Assembly: GCA_001801025.1 (NCBI GenBank)
Contig: MGWO01000006.1
Location: 1-64,000, forward strand
From: Gallionellales bacterium GWA2_54_124
GTDB taxonomy: Bacteria; Pseudomonadota; Gammaproteobacteria; Burkholderiales; Gallionellaceae
Length of the DNA: 64,000 nucleotides
Direction: 5' to 3'
The position numbers were made by a program, and so were the translations under genes. The notes beneath the pieces are model-generated. The model was not told where the DNA came from. It ran no database searches and saw only the letters and a program-made list of their open reading frames with translations. Positions 1 to 9,575 of this stretch are shown one piece after another (the stretch's first letter is position 1; every line of letters begins with the position of its first letter).

Positions 1-1
1 C

Positions 2-142
2 GAAATGGTTATGCCAGGCGATAACGTCAGCATCACGGTTGCACTGATCAACCCGATCGCGATGGAAGAAGGTCTGCGTTTCGCGATTCGCGAAGGTGGC
101 CGTACCGTTGGTGCCGGTGTCGTTGCAAAAGTTATCGAGTAA
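2..142 (+). CDS. tuf: Elongation factor Tu, C-terminal end (partial)
   Basis: The window opens inside this gene; only the last 46 codons are present. They encode the end of EF-Tu domain 3, with the typical MVMPGDN and GRTVGAGVV stretches and a final lysine-rich turn. EF-Tu delivers aminoacyl-tRNA to the ribosome as a GTP complex. Its position just ahead of rpsJ is the usual one for tufA in proteobacteria (rpsL-rpsG-fusA-tuf-rpsJ). The stop is TAA at 140-142, and no clear terminator hairpin follows, so some read-through into the S10 operon is possible. Confidence 0.97.
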   Translation, partial: EMVMPGDNVSITVALINPIAMEEGLRFAIREGGRTVGAGVVAKVIE

Positions 143-228
143 TAGCAGGATCGGGATTGTGGATTGAGTGTTTGGATTGAGCGGATTTATACTCGGACCT
201 CAGCCATCATCCGCATTCCTGATTTATC

Positions 229-257
229 TTGCATTTAAGTTTTATTACGAATACAAT
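229..257 (+). promoter_or_regulatory. Probable sigma-70 promoter of the S10 operon
   Basis: TTGCAT at 229-234 and TACAAT at 252-257 are separated by exactly 17 bases, in the 193-base gap between tuf and rpsJ. Transcription would start near 264, leaving a leader of about 70 nucleotides before rpsJ. Assigned by consensus match and position only. Confidence 0.7.
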
Positions 258-264
258 GCGCCCC

Positions 265-288
265 CTCACTTGATTAAGTTCAGGTGAG
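265..288 (+). promoter_or_regulatory. Hairpin at the very 5' end of the S10 leader
   Basis: CTCACTTGA (265-273) pairs with TCAGGTGAG (280-288) through nine pairs including one T-G wobble, closing a six-base loop. It begins right at the predicted transcription start. In E. coli the S10 leader binds L4 for autogenous control; whether this shorter hairpin has such a role is unknown, and it may simply stabilise the transcript end. Confidence 0.45.
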
Positions 289-335
289 TTTGTTCTTTAA
301 TTAGCGGCATTGCCGCACAAAGCCAGAGAAAATTT

Positions 336-647
336 ATGCAAAGTCAAAAAATTCGCATTCGCCTCAAAGCGTTTGATTATCGTTTGATAGATCAATCCGC
401 TGCACGCATTGTAGAAACAGCAAAGCGCACTGGCGCTGTGGTTAATGGTCCTGTTCCATTGCCGACAAAAATTGAGCGTTTCGACGTTCTGCGTTCACCA
501 CATGTCAATAAGACTTCGCGTGACCAATTCGAAATTCGTACCCATCTGCGTTTAATGGACATCGTTGACCCGACTGATAAGACAGTTGATGCGTTGATGA
601 AGTTGGATCTGCCTGCTGGCGTAGACGTAGAAATCAAGTTGCAGTAA
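336..647 (+). CDS. rpsJ: Small ribosomal subunit protein S10
   Basis: 103 residues, the standard S10 length. The start [17 protein letters not shown] and the PLPTKIERF loop are characteristic. S10 sits in the 30S head and, as NusE, also takes part in transcription antitermination with NusB. First gene of the S10 operon, 78 bases downstream of the predicted promoter. It is followed by a 111-base spacer before rplC, the longest gap within the operon. Confidence 0.98.
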   Translation: MQSQKIRIRLKAFDYRLIDQSAARIVETAKRTGAVVNGPVPLPTKIERFDVLRSPHVNKTSRDQFEIRTHLRLMDIVDPTDKTVDALMKLDLPAGVDVEIKLQ

Positions 648-758
648 TAATTCAGGTTGGCGGTGCAGGGTTTTTATAACCGTGCGCTGCTTGCTTGTTT
701 TTGTAGTATCTAATCGGCTGACCAATTGTAGTTAGCCCCTTAACAAGAGGAAATTAAA

Positions 759-1403
759 ATGAGCTTAGGACTTGTCGGTCGCAAGATTGGCATGACCCGC
801 GTATTTACCGAAGACGGATCATCGTTGCCGGTAACTGTGCTGGAAGTGTCTAATAATCGTGTTACTCAGGTTAAATCCGTTGCTGTAGATGGTTACACTG
901 CTGTGCAAGTTGCACATGGTGTACGTCGTGCAACCCGCGTCAGCAAAGCTGCCGCAGGACATTACGCTAAGGCGGGTGTGGAAGCCGGTAGTACACTTAA
1001 AGAATTCATCGTTACGCCTGAGCAGTTGGATGGTTTGGCATTGGGTTCTTCTGTCAGTGTTGAAATTTTCCAGGTGGGTCAGCTCGTTGACGTAACGGGT
1101 ACGACTAAGGGTAAGGGTTACGCAGGTACTATCAAGCGTCACCATTTCAAATCAGGTCGCGCATCTCACGGTAACTCAAAGTCACATAACGTACCGGGTT
1201 CTATCGGTATGGCGCAAGATCCGGGTCGTGTATTTCCTGGTAAGCGTATGACGGGTCATCTCGGTGATGAGCAGCGTACCGTTCAAAATCTACAAATCGT
1301 GCGTGTTGACGTTGCGCGTCAATTGTTGCTGGTTAAGGGCGCCGTTCCCGGTTGCACTAACAGCAAAATTATCGTGCGTCCCGCAGTGAAGGCAGGTGCC
1401 TAA
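759..1403 (+). CDS. rplC: Large ribosomal subunit protein L3
   Basis: 214 residues beginning [16 protein letters not shown], the L3 signature. The central GHRGSIG-type loop appears here as [20 protein letters not shown], which reaches towards the peptidyl-transferase centre and is normally methylated on Gln by PrmB. AAGAGG lies ahead of the ATG. The stop overlaps the rplD start by one base (TAATG), so translation of the two is likely coupled. Confidence 0.98.
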   Translation: MSLGLVGRKIGMTRVFTEDGSSLPVTVLEVSNNRVTQVKSVAVDGYTAVQVAHGVRRATRVSKAAAGHYAKAGVEAGSTLKEFIVTPEQLDGLALGSSVSVEIFQVGQLVDVTGTTKGKGYAGTIKRHHFKSGRASHGNSKSHNVPGSIGMAQDPGRVFPGKRMTGHLGDEQRTVQNLQIVRVDVARQLLLVKGAVPGCTNSKIIVRPAVKAGA

Positions 1404-2026
1404 TGGAACTCAAAGTCATCAATGATAAAGGTCTGTCAACCGCAAATCTCGTCGCTTCCGACGAAGTGTTTGGTCGTGGTTATAATGAAGATCTGGTGCA
1501 TCAGCTGGTAACAGCTTATCAGGCTAATGCGCGTGCTGGTAACAGCAAGCAAAAGAGTCGTTGTGAAATTGCCAAGAGTACTCGCAAGCCGTTTGCCCAA
1601 AAGGGAACGGGTCGTGCGCGTGCCGGTATGGCATCAAGCCCTCTGTGGCGTGGTGGTGGTAAGATTTTCCCGAACACCGGCGAAGAAAATTACACTCAAA
1701 AAGTTAACCGTAAGATGTATCGCGCAGGTTTTGCAGCGATTCTGTCCAAGCTGGTAGCTGAGAGTCGTCTGGTTGTAATCGATGATCTGACTGTAGATGC
1801 GCCAAAGACTAAGCTTCTTGCCGATAAGATCAAGAATCTGGGTATTGCGGGTCGCGTTCTCGTGATCACTGACAGCATGGATGAAAATCTGTACCTGTCT
1901 TCACGTAATCTGCCTAACGTGCTGGTTCTGGAAGCCTATCAGGCTGATCCTGTCAGTCTGGTTCGCTTTCCGAGTGTTGTTGTGACACGCGGTGCGGTAG
2001 CTAAAATTGAGGAGATGTTCGCATGA
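1403..2026 (+). CDS. rplD: Large ribosomal subunit protein L4
   Basis: 207 residues. The loop [20 protein letters not shown] followed by [16 protein letters not shown] is the L4 extension that lines the peptide exit tunnel. In enterobacteria L4 represses its own operon through the S10 leader; the same is not proven here. Its start overlaps the rplC stop and its TGA overlaps the rplW ATG (ATGA at 2023-2026). Confidence 0.98.
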   Translation: MELKVINDKGLSTANLVASDEVFGRGYNEDLVHQLVTAYQANARAGNSKQKSRCEIAKSTRKPFAQKGTGRARAGMASSPLWRGGGKIFPNTGEENYTQKVNRKMYRAGFAAILSKLVAESRLVVIDDLTVDAPKTKLLADKIKNLGIAGRVLVITDSMDENLYLSSRNLPNVLVLEAYQADPVSLVRFPSVVVTRGAVAKIEEMFA

Positions 2027-2340
2027 GTGCACAATCATTTAGTCAAGAGCGTTTGATGAAAGTGTTGATCGCGCCACAAATCTCTGAAAAAGCAACTTAT
2101 GTCGCAGACAAGTACGAACAAGTTGTTTTCAAGGTTTCTACCGACGCGACCAAGCCGGAAATCAAGGCTGCAGTTGAGTTCATGTTCAAGGTCAAAGTTG
2201 ACAGTGTCCAACTTGCAAACGTTAAGGGCAAAGTAAAGCGCTCGGGTCGTTTCACTGGCCGTCGCAATAACTGGAAGAAAGCCTATGTTTGTCTGGCTTC
2301 CGGTCAGGAAATTAACTTCGCTGTAAGCGAGCAAGGATAA
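2023..2340 (+). CDS. rplW: Large ribosomal subunit protein L23
   Basis: 105 residues. It contains the L23 features [22 protein letters not shown] and the [21 protein letters not shown] tail region. L23 stands at the tunnel exit and docks trigger factor and SRP. It starts inside the rplD stop codon (ATGA), indicating coupled translation; the rplB ATG follows after five bases. Confidence 0.97.
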   Translation: MSAQSFSQERLMKVLIAPQISEKATYVADKYEQVVFKVSTDATKPEIKAAVEFMFKVKVDSVQLANVKGKVKRSGRFTGRRNNWKKAYVCLASGQEINFAVSEQG

Positions 2341-2345
2341 TTATC

Positions 2346-3173
2346 ATGGCATTGATTAAACTAAAACCAACGACACCGGGACAACGTGCTGTATTGCGCG
2401 TTGTTAACAAGGAATTGCATAAGGGTAAACCTGTTGCAGCCTTGCTGGAAAAGCAAACTAAGACAGCCGGCCGTAACAACAATGGCCATATTACGACTCG
2501 TCACATGGGTGGCGGTCACAAGCAGCATTATCGTCTGATCGACTTTAAGCGTAATAAGGATGGAATTCCTTGCACCGTTGAACGTCTGGAATACGATCCT
2601 AACCGCAGCGCGAATATCGCATTGTTGTTGTATGTGGATGGTGAGCGTCGCTACATCATTGCGCCTAAGGGTATTTCAGCGGGTGCAGCACTGATCAGCG
2701 GTTCAGAAGCACCGATCCGTAACGGTAATGCAATGCCTTTGCGCAACATTCCAGTCGGTTCGACGATCCACTGTATTGAAATGCTGCCAGGCAAGGGTGC
2801 TCAGTTGGCGCGCTCAGCCGGTACTTCGGTTCAATTGCTGGCTCGCGATGGCAGCTACGCTCAATTGCGTTTGCGTTCAGGCGAAATCCGCAAGGTTCAT
2901 ATCGACTGCAAAGCAACGCTGGGCGAAGTGGGTAATTCAGAGCACAGCCTGCGTTCTATCGGTAAAGCTGGTGCGATGCGCTGGCGCGGTGTTCGTCCTA
3001 CCGTTCGCGGTGTGGTCATGAACCCGGTCGATCACCCGCACGGTGGTGGTGAAGGTAAGACTGCAGCAGGTCGTCATCCGGTCAGCCCATGGGGTGTTCC
3101 GGCTAAGGGCTTCCGCACTCGTCGAAACAAGCGCACAAACAGTATGATCGTGCGTCGTCGTTTTAAGGCTTAA
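2346..3173 (+). CDS. rplB: Large ribosomal subunit protein L2
   Basis: 275 residues, full length. [20 protein letters not shown] near the N-terminus and the C-terminal [13 protein letters not shown] motif are diagnostic. The histidine in the latter (HPHGGG) is important for peptidyl-transferase activity and subunit association. An AGGA element precedes the ATG. It keeps the canonical S10-operon order between rplW and rpsS. Confidence 0.98.
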   Translation: MALIKLKPTTPGQRAVLRVVNKELHKGKPVAALLEKQTKTAGRNNNGHITTRHMGGGHKQHYRLIDFKRNKDGIPCTVERLEYDPNRSANIALLLYVDGERRYIIAPKGISAGAALISGSEAPIRNGNAMPLRNIPVGSTIHCIEMLPGKGAQLARSAGTSVQLLARDGSYAQLRLRSGEIRKVHIDCKATLGEVGNSEHSLRSIGKAGAMRWRGVRPTVRGVVMNPVDHPHGGGEGKTAAGRHPVSPWGVPAKGFRTRRNKRTNSMIVRRRFKA

Positions 3174-3186
3174 GGGGTAATTAAAC

Positions 3187-3465
3187 ATGGCACGTTCCAT
3201 TAAAAAAGGTCCATTTGTTGATGCACATCTGCTCAAGAAGATTGAGACAGTACGCGCAACGAATGATAAGCGCCCGGTTAAAACCTGGTCTCGCCGTTCT
3301 ACGGTGTTGCCTGAGTTTGTCGGTTTGACGATTGCGGTACACAATGGTAAGCAACACATTCCCGTGTACGTTTCTGAAAACATGGTTGGTCATAAGTTAG
3401 GTGAATTTTCCCTGACTCGTACCTTCAAGGGTCATGCTGCTGATAAAAAAGCAGTGAAGAGATAA
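3187..3465 (+). CDS. rpsS: Small ribosomal subunit protein S19
   Basis: 92 residues, standard length. [18 protein letters not shown] at the start and [16 protein letters not shown] near the end are S19 hallmarks. It forms the head of the 30S subunit with S13 and contacts the A-site tRNA region. It lies between rplB and rplV with short spacers. Confidence 0.98.
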   Translation: MARSIKKGPFVDAHLLKKIETVRATNDKRPVKTWSRRSTVLPEFVGLTIAVHNGKQHIPVYVSENMVGHKLGEFSLTRTFKGHAADKKAVKR

Positions 3466-3472
3466 GGGAGGC

Positions 3473-3808
3473 ATGATGACTTTAACTACCGCAGTTGCAA
3501 AAAATATTCACCTCTCCGCACAAAAAGGCCGTCTGGTCGCGGATCAGATTCGCGGATTGCCGGTTGCTCAGGCGCTCAACATTTTGAACTTCAGCCCTAA
3601 AAAGGGTGCTGGAATCATCAAGAAGGCGCTGGATTCTGCAATCGCTAATGCCGAGCACAATGATGGTGCTGATATTGACGAATTGAAAGTCAAGGTAATC
3701 TATATTGACAAGGCTTCCTCGCTCAAGCGCTTTATGGCTCGTGCGAAGGGTCGCGGCAATAAGATCGAAAAACAGACTTGTCATATCACTGTTAGCGTCG
3801 GAAGCTGA
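3473..3808 (+). CDS. rplV: Large ribosomal subunit protein L22
   Basis: 110-111 residues. [14 protein letters not shown] and [19 protein letters not shown] are the conserved L22 cores; its beta hairpin lines the exit tunnel, where macrolide resistance changes are known. Two ATG codons are adjacent (3473 and 3476). GGGAGG ends at 3471, so the second ATG has the better spacing, and the real protein may start MTLTT. Confidence 0.97.
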   Translation: MMTLTTAVAKNIHLSAQKGRLVADQIRGLPVAQALNILNFSPKKGAGIIKKALDSAIANAEHNDGADIDELKVKVIYIDKASSLKRFMARAKGRGNKIEKQTCHITVSVGS

Positions 3809-3817
3809 GGATAAATT

Positions 3818-4525
3818 ATGGGACAGAAAATTCACCCAACCGGTTTCCGGTTAAGTGTTCGCAAGAACTGGGATTCTAAGTGGTTCGCTAGCAGCGCTAA
3901 TTTCGCTGACATGCTGCTCAAGGATATCGAAGTTCGTGCTTACTTGAAGAAAAAGCTGGCATCGGCAATGGTCTCCAAGATCATTATCGAGCGTCCTGCT
4001 AAGAGCGCAAAGGTTACGATTTACACCGCGCGCCCAGGTATGGTTATCGGTAAAAAGGGCGAGGACATTGAAGTGTTGCGCGCTGAGTTGCGTCGTCGCA
4101 TGGGTCTGCAATCTGTAGATCTGGCAATCGAAGAAGTACGCAAGCCGGAAATCGATGCTCAATTGATCGCTGATAACATCACAGCTCAGTTGGAAAAGCG
4201 CATCATGTTCCGTCGCGCGATGAAGCGTTCAATGCAAAATGCAATGCGTCTGGGTGCTCTTGGTATCAAGATCATGAGTGCAGGCCGCTTGAACGGTATT
4301 GAAATCGCCCGTACCGAATGGTATCGCGAAGGCCGTGTGCCATTGCATACATTGCGTGCAGACATTGACTACGGTACCTCGGAAGCTCAAACAACCTACG
4401 GCATCATCGGTGTCAAGGTTTGGGTCTACAAGGGTGATATCGGTCAGGAAGTTGCAGCACCTGCAGCTGCTGAACCGGAAAAACGAGTAAAAAAGCCAGG
4501 AGCTAAGCATGCTACAGCCAGCTAG
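3818..4525 (+). CDS. rpsC: Small ribosomal subunit protein S3
   Basis: 235 residues. [21 protein letters not shown] opens the protein and a KH-type RNA-binding domain with [10 protein letters not shown] follows around residues 40-110. S3 forms part of the mRNA entry channel and its helicase activity. The end is alanine- and lysine-rich, as usual for betaproteobacterial S3. The last 17 bases overlap the start of rplP. Confidence 0.98.
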   Translation: MGQKIHPTGFRLSVRKNWDSKWFASSANFADMLLKDIEVRAYLKKKLASAMVSKIIIERPAKSAKVTIYTARPGMVIGKKGEDIEVLRAELRRRMGLQSVDLAIEEVRKPEIDAQLIADNITAQLEKRIMFRRAMKRSMQNAMRLGALGIKIMSAGRLNGIEIARTEWYREGRVPLHTLRADIDYGTSEAQTTYGIIGVKVWVYKGDIGQEVAAPAAAEPEKRVKKPGAKHATAS

Positions 4526-4925
4526 AAGAAAATACCGTAAGGAACAAAAGGGCCGCAATACCGGGATTGCCACACGTGGCAACAAGGTTAGCTTCGGTGA
4601 ATTTGGTCTGAAATCGGTTGCGCGCGGTCGTTTGACTGCACGTCAGATTGAAGCCGCACGTCGTGCAATGACGCGTCATATCAAGCGTGGTGGTCGTATC
4701 TGGATCCGTGTATTCCCGGACAAGCCTATTTCCAAGAAACCAGCTGAAGTTCGTATGGGTAATGGTAAAGGTAATCCTGAGTACTACGTTGCCGAGATTC
4801 AGCCCGGTAAGATGTTGTACGAAATGGACGGCGTCAGTGAAGAATTGGCTCGTGAAGCGTTTAAGCTGGCATCTGCAAAGCTGCCGCTTGCGACTGTGTT
4901 TGTTGTCAGACAGGTAGGTGAATAA
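4509..4925 (+). CDS. rplP: Large ribosomal subunit protein L16
   Basis: 138 residues, the usual length. It begins [17 protein letters not shown] and contains [15 protein letters not shown] and [14 protein letters not shown]16 organises the A-site tRNA region of the 50S subunit and is an assembly factor for central protuberance maturation. The start lies 17 bases inside rpsC, a strong coupling signal; the alternative of a later start would remove conserved residues. Confidence 0.98.
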   Translation: MLQPARRKYRKEQKGRNTGIATRGNKVSFGEFGLKSVARGRLTARQIEAARRAMTRHIKRGGRIWIRVFPDKPISKKPAEVRMGNGKGNPEYYVAEIQPGKMLYEMDGVSEELAREAFKLASAKLPLATVFVVRQVGE

Positions 4926-4926
4926 C

Positions 4927-5121
4927 ATGAAAGCTAGTGAACTCAAGCTTAAGTCGAAATCAGAGCTGCAAGAAGATCTGCTTTCTCTGACTCGTGCTCA
5001 ATTTGGCCTGCGTATGCAAGTCGCGACGCAACAAATGACCAAGACCAGCGAAGTGCGCAAGGTTCGTCGTGACATTGCGCGCATTAAAACCGTAATGAAG
5101 CAGAAGGATGTTCAGTCATGA
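4927..5121 (+). CDS. rpmC: Large ribosomal subunit protein L29
   Basis: 64 residues, [18 protein letters not shown], two antiparallel helices typical of L29 near the tunnel exit. The frame is open from a GTG at 4918, but that would overlap rplP and add MNN; the ATG at 4927, just after the rplP stop, gives the family's normal N-terminus and is preferred. TGA overlaps the rpsQ ATG (ATGA). Confidence 0.96.
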   Translation: MKASELKLKSKSELQEDLLSLTRAQFGLRMQVATQQMTKTSEVRKVRRDIARIKTVMKQKDVQS

Positions 5122-5363
5122 GCGAAACTACAGTTAAGCGTACCCTGACCGGTACAGTAACAAGTGACAAAATGGACAAGACGATTACCGTCTTGGTTGA
5201 GCGCAAGGTGAAGCACCCGTTGCTGGGTAAGATCATTCGCGTATCCAAGAAGTACCATGCTCACGATGAAAATAATGAGTGCCACACAGGCGATGTAGTT
5301 ACGATTGAAGAGTGTCGTCCTCTGGCAAAAACTAAAGCCTGGCGTGTAGCTAAAGCCGCTTAA
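5118..5363 (+). CDS. rpsQ: Small ribosomal subunit protein S17
   Basis: 81 residues. An OB-fold with [20 protein letters not shown] and [13 protein letters not shown], typical S17, a primary 16S rRNA-binding protein at the 5' domain. Last gene of the S10 operon; it starts within the rpmC stop. A 143-base gap with a promoter separates it from rplN. Confidence 0.98.
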   Translation: MSETTVKRTLTGTVTSDKMDKTITVLVERKVKHPLLGKIIRVSKKYHAHDENNECHTGDVVTIEECRPLAKTKAWRVAKAA

Positions 5364-5385
5364 CATTTTTGTTTGCAATTTCAGC

Positions 5386-5413
5386 TTGCAAATTATTTTA
5401 ATTTGCATATAAT
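5386..5413 (+). promoter_or_regulatory. Probable sigma-70 promoter of the spc operon
   Basis: TTGCAA (5386-5391) and a perfect TATAAT (5408-5413) with a 16-base spacer, in the gap between rpsQ and rplN. It marks the break between the S10 and spc operons at the same place as in E. coli. Confidence 0.75.
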
Positions 5414-5430
5414 ACGCGGCTTCGTTACAT

Positions 5431-5486
5431 CGCCGCTTGCGGCGTCCTTAACCCGAACGGGTTCCAAAACTGGCCGCCGTAAGCGG
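5431..5486 (+). promoter_or_regulatory. Three successive hairpins in the spc operon leader
   Basis: Between the promoter and rplN the leader can form CGCCG-CTTG-CGGCG (5431-5444, a CUUG tetraloop), AACCC-GAAC-GGGTT (5450-5463) and CCGC-CGTAA-GCGG (5474-5486). None has a T-tract, so they are not terminators. A role in mRNA stability or autogenous control is possible but not shown. Confidence 0.45.
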
Positions 5487-5506
5487 AAAAAGTTGGAGAT
5501 TAAATA

Positions 5507-5875
5507 ATGATACAAATGCAGTCTGTTTTAGATGTGGCTGACAATACTGGTGCGCGCTCTGTTATGTGCATCAAAGTTTTGGGTGGTTCTAAGCGTCGTT
5601 ATGCTTCCGTTGGTGATGTTATCAAGGTAAGTATCCGTGATGCAGCTCCGCGTGGTCGTGTAAAGAAGGGCGAGGTTTACAATGCTGTAGTCGTTCGCAC
5701 GGCATACGGTGTTCGTCGTTCGGATGGTTCACTGGTTAAGTTTGATGGCAATGCGGCAGTGTTGTTGAACGCAAAGCTGGAACCAATTGGGACTCGTATT
5801 TTCGGACCAGTTACACGTGAGCTTCGCACTGAAAAGTTTATGAAGATCGTTTCGCTTGCACCTGAAGTGCTCTAG
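5507..5875 (+). CDS. rplN: Large ribosomal subunit protein L14
   Basis: 122 residues with [20 protein letters not shown] and the [16 protein letters not shown] stretch. L14 lies at the subunit interface and binds the silencing factor RsfS. First gene of the spc operon; GGAG precedes the ATG by a suitable distance. It is followed by rplX after 26 bases. Confidence 0.98.
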   Translation: MIQMQSVLDVADNTGARSVMCIKVLGGSKRRYASVGDVIKVSIRDAAPRGRVKKGEVYNAVVVRTAYGVRRSDGSLVKFDGNAAVLLNAKLEPIGTRIFGPVTRELRTEKFMKIVSLAPEVL

Positions 5876-5901
5876 CGTTAACGGGTCGATCGAGGAAAAA
5901 C

Positions 5902-6216
5902 ATGCGTAAGATTAAAAAGAACGATGACGTAATTGTGATCGCTGGTAAAGACAAAGGTAATCGCGGTAACGTTTTGAGCGTTTCAGGCGATTATCTGCTC
6001 GTTGGCGGTATCAATAAAGTCAAAAAACATCAGAAGCCGAATCCGGTAAAGGGTGAGGCTGGCGGTATCATCGAAAAAGAATCGAAAATACATATTTCAA
6101 ACGTGGCTTTGTTTAATGCCGCTGCGAATAAGGGTGATCGGGTCGGTATTAAAACGCTGGAAGATGGACGCAAAGTACGCGTTTTCAAGTCCAACGGCGA
6201 AGTTGTTGACGCTTAA
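5902..6216 (+). CDS. rplX: Large ribosomal subunit protein L24
   Basis: 104 residues. A KOW motif around [18 protein letters not shown] near the N-terminus, then [21 protein letters not shown]24 initiates 50S assembly by binding the 5' end of 23S rRNA. A good GAGG lies before the ATG. Normal spc operon position between rplN and rplE. Confidence 0.97.
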   Translation: MRKIKKNDDVIVIAGKDKGNRGNVLSVSGDYLLVGGINKVKKHQKPNPVKGEAGGIIEKESKIHISNVALFNAAANKGDRVGIKTLEDGRKVRVFKSNGEVVDA

Positions 6217-6228
6217 GGGGTATAGGGC

Positions 6229-6768
6229 ATGGCTCGTTTGTATGATATTTATAAGGAAAAGATCACTGCAGATCTTATGACGCAATTCGGTTATAAGTCA
6301 GTGATGGAAGTACCGTGTATCGAAAAGATCACCTTGAACATGGGTGTGGGTGAAGCGGTTGCTGACAAGAAGGTTATGGATTTCGCGGTTGGTGATATGC
6401 AGAAGATCGCAGGTCAAAAGCCTATCGTTACGATGTCTAAGAAGTCGATCGCCGGCTTTAAGATTCGTGAAGGTTATCCGGTTGGTTGTAAGGTCACGTT
6501 GCGTAAAGATCGCATGTATGACTTTCTCGATCGTCTGATTTCTGTTGCAATTCCCCGTATCCGCGATTTTCGTGGTATTTCCGGGAAGTCTTTTGATGGC
6601 CGTGGTAACTACAACATGGGTATCAAAGAGCAGATCATATTTCCAGAAATTGAATATGAAAAAGTCGATGCATTGCGTGGTATGAACATCACGATCACGA
6701 CTTCCGCGAAGACTGACGAAGAAGCTCGTGCTTTGTTGTTGGCTTTCAAACTCCCATTAAAGAAATGA
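6229..6768 (+). CDS. rplE: Large ribosomal subunit protein L5
   Basis: 179 residues, full length. [17 protein letters not shown] and [16 protein letters not shown] are L5 signatures. L5 binds 5S rRNA in the central protuberance with L18 and L25. The start at ATG 6229 follows AGGGGTATAGGGC. The gene shows no irregularity. Confidence 0.98.
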   Translation: MARLYDIYKEKITADLMTQFGYKSVMEVPCIEKITLNMGVGEAVADKKVMDFAVGDMQKIAGQKPIVTMSKKSIAGFKIREGYPVGCKVTLRKDRMYDFLDRLISVAIPRIRDFRGISGKSFDGRGNYNMGIKEQIIFPEIEYEKVDALRGMNITITTSAKTDEEARALLLAFKLPLKK

Positions 6769-6778
6769 GGGATTACTA

Positions 6779-7084
6779 ATGGCTAAGATGTCATTGATTA
6801 ACCGTGACCTGAAGCGTCGCGAGATCGTCGAAAAGTTTGCTGCAAAGCGCGCTGAGTTGAAAGCTACGATTTCAAATATGAGTGCATCTGATGAAGATCG
6901 TGCTGCTGCTCGTTTGAAGTTGCAAGCTTTGCCGCGCGATTCAAGTCCGGTTCGTTTGCGTAATCGTTGCGCTTTGACTGGTCGTCCTCGCGGAACATTC
7001 AGGAAGTTTGGTTTGGGTCGCATTAAGGTTCGTGAATTTGCGATGCGTGGTGAGATTCCTGGCATCACTAAGGCTAGCTGGTAG
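6779..7084 (+). CDS. rpsN: Small ribosomal subunit protein S14, zinc-free long form
   Basis: 101 residues. The C-terminal [20 protein letters not shown] and [11 protein letters not shown] identify S14. The zinc-ribbon CxxC pairs of the short S14 form are absent and only one cysteine remains near residue 64, so this is the long, zinc-independent type common in proteobacteria. It is a late-assembly protein of the 30S head. Confidence 0.97.
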   Translation: MAKMSLINRDLKRREIVEKFAAKRAELKATISNMSASDEDRAAARLKLQALPRDSSPVRLRNRCALTGRPRGTFRKFGLGRIKVREFAMRGEIPGITKASW

Positions 7085-7095
7085 GAGTAATAATT

Positions 7096-7494
7096 ATGAG
7101 CATGAATGATCCAATTTCCGATATGTTGACGCGCATTCGCAATGCGCAGATGGCTGAAAAAGCAAGCGTATCAATGCCATCTTCAAAATTGAAGGTTGCA
7201 ATTGCAGAAGTTCTTAAAGAAGAGGGCTATGTTGACGGCTTCAAAATCGAACAAGGCACGCCTGGTAAGGCTACTTTGGAAATCGGTCTGAAGTACTACA
7301 GCGGTCGTCCTGTAATCGAAAAAATTCAGCGCATCAGCCGTCCGGGATTGCGTATTTACAAGGGTAACACCGATATTCCTAAGGTTATGAATGGTCTGGG
7401 AATCGCGATTGTTTCTACTTCCAAGGGTTTGATGACCGACCGCAAAGCACGCGCCAATGGTATTGGTGGCGAAGTATTGTGCGTAGTCGCGTAG
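7096..7494 (+). CDS. rpsH: Small ribosomal subunit protein S8
   Basis: 132 residues, [18 protein letters not shown] with the C-terminal [19 protein letters not shown]8 binds the central domain of 16S rRNA, and in E. coli it represses the spc operon through a site at rplE. AGGAG at 7082-7086 fits the first ATG rather than the internal one at 7102. Confidence 0.98.
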   Translation: MSMNDPISDMLTRIRNAQMAEKASVSMPSSKLKVAIAEVLKEEGYVDGFKIEQGTPGKATLEIGLKYYSGRPVIEKIQRISRPGLRIYKGNTDIPKVMNGLGIAIVSTSKGLMTDRKARANGIGGEVLCVVA

Positions 7495-7504
7495 TGAGGT
7501 AAGT

Positions 7505-8038
7505 ATGTCTAGAGTAGCCAAGAATCCTGTTGTAGTCCCTGGTGATGTTGAAGTTACTATGGCTGCAAATGAAATAACTGTAAAAGGCCCGTTGGGTGTT
7601 CTGAAGCACGGTTTGACTGCCGACGTGAGTGTTGTTCGCGAAGGCGATGCGCTCTTGTGTTCCGCTACCAGCGGATCCAAACAGTCAAATGCGATGTCAG
7701 GAACCATCCGTGCTTTGCTGGCCAATATGGTGCATGGCGTGAGCAAGGGTTTTGAGCGTAAGTTGCTTCTGGTTGGCGTGGGTTACCGTGCACAAGCCGC
7801 AGGCGACACGTTGAACCTGACGCTGGGTTTTTCACACCCTGTTAATTACGTGATGCCAGATGGCGTTGTCGTGACAACACCGACTCAGACCGAAGTGGTT
7901 CTGAAGGGTGCTGACAAGCAACGCGTAGGCCAGGTTGCCGCAGAAATTCGCGCTTTCCGTTCACCGGAGCCTTACAAGGGCAAGGGCGTTCGTTATAGCG
8001 ATGAAGTGGTGGCTCTGAAAGAAACCAAGAAGAAATAA
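7505..8038 (+). CDS. rplF: Large ribosomal subunit protein L6
   Basis: 177 residues made of two repeated L6 domains. [17 protein letters not shown] starts the protein and [16 protein letters not shown] is the conserved C-terminal signature. L6 lies near the sarcin-ricin loop and the factor-binding site. TGAGGT precedes the ATG. Confidence 0.98.
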   Translation: MSRVAKNPVVVPGDVEVTMAANEITVKGPLGVLKHGLTADVSVVREGDALLCSATSGSKQSNAMSGTIRALLANMVHGVSKGFERKLLLVGVGYRAQAAGDTLNLTLGFSHPVNYVMPDGVVVTTPTQTEVVLKGADKQRVGQVAAEIRAFRSPEPYKGKGVRYSDEVVALKETKKK

Positions 8039-8049
8039 TTGAGGCGGAT

Positions 8050-8406
8050 ATGTTGAATAAAAAAGCATCTCGTCAGCGCAGAGCACGCAAAACCCGTGCC
8101 CGCATTGCTGAACAAAGAACCGTACGTCTGGCAATTCACCGTACAAATATGCATATCTACGCTCAGATCATATCTGCATGCGGCGGTAAGATTCTTGCAA
8201 GTGCATCCAGTTTAGAAGCGGATGTTGCCAAGGACCTGGCTAATGGTGGAAACAAGGCGGCAGCTAGCGTCGTGGGTCAACGTATCGCTGAGAAGGCAAA
8301 GAGTGCAGGTATTACTCAGGTCGCCTTCGATCGTTCCGGTAATCGTTATCATGGTCGTGTTAAGGCGTTGGCAGAAGCTGCGCGTGAACATGGTCTGCAG
8401 TTCTAA
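8050..8406 (+). CDS. rplR: Large ribosomal subunit protein L18
   Basis: 118 residues. The arginine-rich N-terminus ([16 protein letters not shown]) and the end [20 protein letters not shown] are typical of L18, which mediates attachment of 5S rRNA to 23S rRNA. GAGG precedes the ATG by six bases. It sits between rplF and rpsE as expected. Confidence 0.98.
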   Translation: MLNKKASRQRRARKTRARIAEQRTVRLAIHRTNMHIYAQIISACGGKILASASSLEADVAKDLANGGNKAAASVVGQRIAEKAKSAGITQVAFDRSGNRYHGRVKALAEAAREHGLQF

Positions 8407-8419
8407 TTGGAGTTGAGCA

Positions 8420-8938
8420 ATGGCTAAGCCGCAAGGAAAAATGCAAAAAGAGGAACGCGATGATGGCATGATCGAAAAAATGATCGCCGTTAATCGCGTC
8501 ACCAAAGTCGTTAAGGGTGGCCGTATTATGGGCTTCGCTGCTCTGGCTGTCGTTGGTGATGGTGATGGTCGTATTGCAATGGGCAAGGGTAAGTCCAAAG
8601 AAGTTCCGGTTGCTGTACAAAAGGCAATGGAAGAATGCCGTCGTAACCTGTTCAAAGTGAATCTGAAGAATGGCACATTGCATCACGCCGTTGTTGGTAC
8701 TCATGGTGCAGCTAAGGTTCTGATGCGTCCGGCTGTTGAAGGTACTGGAATTATCGCCGGTGGCGCGATGCGTGCTGTTTTTGAAGCGGTCGGTGTACGC
8801 GACGTTTCAGCTAAATGCCTGGGTTCTAGCAATCCATACAACGTCGTTCGTGCAACATTGAATGGCTTGAAGGCTTTGAATGCACCGTCTGAGATTGCTG
8901 CTAAACGCGGCAAAAATCTTGACGAAATTTTGGGGTAA
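8420..8938 (+). CDS. rpsE: Small ribosomal subunit protein S5
   Basis: 172 residues. A double-stranded RNA-binding fold with [20 protein letters not shown] near residue 27 and [19 protein letters not shown] later, both conserved in S5. With S3 and S4 it forms the mRNA entry site and affects decoding accuracy. The rpmD ATG lies three bases after its stop. Confidence 0.98.
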   Translation: MAKPQGKMQKEERDDGMIEKMIAVNRVTKVVKGGRIMGFAALAVVGDGDGRIAMGKGKSKEVPVAVQKAMEECRRNLFKVNLKNGTLHHAVVGTHGAAKVLMRPAVEGTGIIAGGAMRAVFEAVGVRDVSAKCLGSSNPYNVVRATLNGLKALNAPSEIAAKRGKNLDEILG

Positions 8939-8941
8939 GAA

Positions 8942-9130
8942 ATGACACAAGCCAAAACTATTAAAGTGACACAACTCAAGAGCCAGATTGGCACTAAGGA
9001 ATCGCATCGTGCTACGTTGCGCGGTCTTGGGTTGCGTCGTATCAATCACACTGTTGAACTCGAAGATACACCTTGCGTTCGCGGCATGATTAACAAAGTG
9101 TTTTACCTGGTTAAGTACGAGGCTCAATAA
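8942..9130 (+). CDS. rpmD: Large ribosomal subunit protein L30
   Basis: 62 residues, [18 protein letters not shown] then [17 protein letters not shown], the compact bacterial L30 form. The stop TAA overlaps the rplO ATG by one base (TAATG), so translation is coupled. It is absent from some bacterial lineages but regularly present in betaproteobacteria. Confidence 0.97.
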   Translation: MTQAKTIKVTQLKSQIGTKESHRATLRGLGLRRINHTVELEDTPCVRGMINKVFYLVKYEAQ

Positions 9131-9564
9131 TGCAACTTAATACTATTCAAGCAGCACCAGGTGCTAAGCACTCCAAGCGTCGCGTTGGCCGTGGTATCGG
9201 TTCGGGCCTCGGCAAGACCTGCGGTCGTGGTCACAAGGGTCAGAAGTCTCGTGCAGGCGGTTTTCATAAGGTCGGTTTCGAAGGCGGTCAAATGCCTTTG
9301 CAGCGCCGTTTGCCTAAGCGTGGTTTCGTTTCCTTGACTCGCAATGATACTGTTGAAGTTCGTCTGTGTGATCTGGATTCATTGCCAGTTTCTTCCATCG
9401 ATCTGTTGGCGCTGAAGCAGGCGGGTATCGTTCGTGCCGGTGCGTTGGGCGCTAAGGTTTTCCTTTGCGGTGAAATTACTCGCGCAGTTGCGTTGCAGGG
9501 TCTGCTGGTCACCAAGGGTGCCCGTGCAGCGATTGAAGCTGCTGGCGGTAGTATCGCTGAGTAA
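9130..9564 (+). CDS. rplO: Large ribosomal subunit protein L15
   Basis: 144 residues. The basic, glycine-rich N-terminus ([33 protein letters not shown]) threads into 23S rRNA and the globular C-terminal domain follows. It begins inside the rpmD stop codon and is followed by secY after 11 bases. Confidence 0.98.
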   Translation: MQLNTIQAAPGAKHSKRRVGRGIGSGLGKTCGRGHKGQKSRAGGFHKVGFEGGQMPLQRRLPKRGFVSLTRNDTVEVRLCDLDSLPVSSIDLLALKQAGIVRAGALGAKVFLCGEITRAVALQGLLVTKGARAAIEAAGGSIAE

Positions 9565-9575
9565 GAAGGCTGAAC

